Source: Bathymodiolus thermophilus thioautotrophic gill symbiont
GTDB taxonomy: Bacteria > Pseudomonadota > Gammaproteobacteria > PS1 > Pseudothioglobaceae
Direction: 5' to 3'
Assembly: GCF_003711265.1 (NCBI RefSeq)
Contig: NZ_CP024634.1
Span: 2,728,001 to 2,792,000, forward strand
DNA: 64,000 nucleotides
The notes beneath the pieces were generated by a model, which searched no databases, was not told the origin of the DNA, and saw only the letters and a program-made list of their open reading frames with translations. Positions 63,856-64,000 of this stretch are shown one piece after another. The translations under genes were made by a program, and so were the position numbers. The first letter of the stretch is position 1. Each line of letters starts with the position of its first letter.

Positions 63856-64000
63856 TCATTGTAAATAAGGCGCCATGGCTTTATCAAACTTGCCTTGTGC
63901 TTTGAGGATAAAATCACAGACTTCACGCACTGCACCTTGTCCACCATTTTTTTGGGTAATAAGGTTGGCGTTTTGTTTGACCAAGTCGTGTGCATTGGCA
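63856..64000 (-). CDS. kdsC: 3-deoxy-D-manno-octulosonate 8-phosphate phosphatase (3' part)
   Basis: The 48 codons seen end a KdsC-type HAD phosphatase: ANAHDLVKQNANLITQKNGG, GAVREVCDFILKAQGKFDKA. The NGGQGAVREVCDFIL block is the hallmark of the family's C-terminus. The enzyme releases phosphate from KDO 8-phosphate in lipopolysaccharide inner-core synthesis. The gene continues beyond the window edge. Its TGA stop overlaps the ATG of the split alkyltransferase gene. Confidence 0.88.
   Translation of the reverse strand, partial: ANAHDLVKQNANLITQKNGGQGAVREVCDFILKAQGKFDKAMAPYLQ

Larger units (their letters stand above)
62047..63859 (-). pseudogene. Alkyltransferase-like protein gene (Ogt/ATL family) split by an insertion sequence
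   Basis: Two gene parts flank the IS: 63799-63859 (MTQFQQLCYQTLKDKVPAGT) and 62047-62285, which continues YGGLAKLIGNPKAFRAVGSA and then PCHRVVKSNGDLGG. If one copy of the six-base duplication and the IS are removed, the frame is restored as a 99-residue protein of the DNA alkyltransferase family. It keeps the active-site Cys in PCHRVV, unlike typical ATL proteins with Trp there. Its ATG overlaps the kdsC stop as ATGA. The insertion after codon 21 destroys it, so it was probably lost recently. Confidence 0.88.

Noticed and set aside
63617-63859. 80-codon leftward frame starting MTQFQQLCYQ as an intact protein
   Set aside because: Only the first 21 codons are the alkyltransferase gene; the rest runs into the IS end and is an artefact of the insertion.

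Overview
The window is an AT-rich bacterial chromosome segment that looks gammaproteobacterial. It most resembles the sulfur-oxidising SUP05/Thioglobus group and its bathymodiolin and vesicomyid clam symbiont relatives. Reasons for this inference are the sulfide:quinone oxidoreductase-like gene beside the atp operon, a clustered carbon-cycle operon (tkt-gap-endA-pgk-pyk-fba), gammaproteobacterial housekeeping blocks (rimP-nusA-infB-rbfA-truB, mnmG-rsmG, ubiA) and AT-rich codon use. The assignment is made without database searches.

Layout. 0-12 kb: the 3' end of dapD, a class 3 lipase, a secreted metallophosphatase, then a tightly overlapping leftward run (AsmA-like protein, m5C methyltransferase, GHKL ATPase-nuclease, tatD, rluC, ubiA) and rsmG-mnmG. 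12-13.5 kb: a decayed VapBC pair, a decayed copy of the mnmG 5' end, and a probable Panacea-type toxin-antitoxin pair. 13.5-21.2 kb: the Calvin/glycolysis operon behind a near-consensus promoter. 21.2-26.5 kb: two DUF1566 proteins, one a very large lipoprotein with Ig/FN3 repeats, followed by an eroded duplicate of the tkt-lipoprotein region that keeps the tkt promoter. 26.5-39.6 kb: two tRNAs, coaE, rsmI, yraN, a BON lipoprotein, rnhB, fic, purD, and the truB-rbfA-infB-nusA-rimP operon behind tRNA-fMet.

39.6-45.8 kb is an integron-type gene cassette array. It holds seven leftward ORFs, each followed by an attC-like site, several of which have canonical RYYYAAC/GTTRRRY boxes, and no integrase is visible. 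Cassette products include a DUF4238 protein, an abortive-infection-family protein, a GyrI-like protein, a methyltransferase and a DUF2703 protein. The array ends abruptly against a truncated secreted-peptidase fragment.

45.8-64 kb: lipoproteins, gshB, crcB-rarA, a VOC protein, a small beta-barrel protein, sqr, the complete atpIBEFHAGDC operon, a lipoprotein, an alkyltransferase-like gene split by an intact IS5-type insertion sequence, and the end of kdsC.

Across the window about ten copies or relics of one near-palindromic 161-bp element (a MITE, ends GAGACCTTTGC) sit between genes. Some have changed their neighbours, supplying the last codons of rsmG and the probable ribosome binding site of a VOC gene. 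The overall picture is a conserved autotrophic core interrupted by defence, toxin-antitoxin and cassette DNA, with several visibly decaying duplications.
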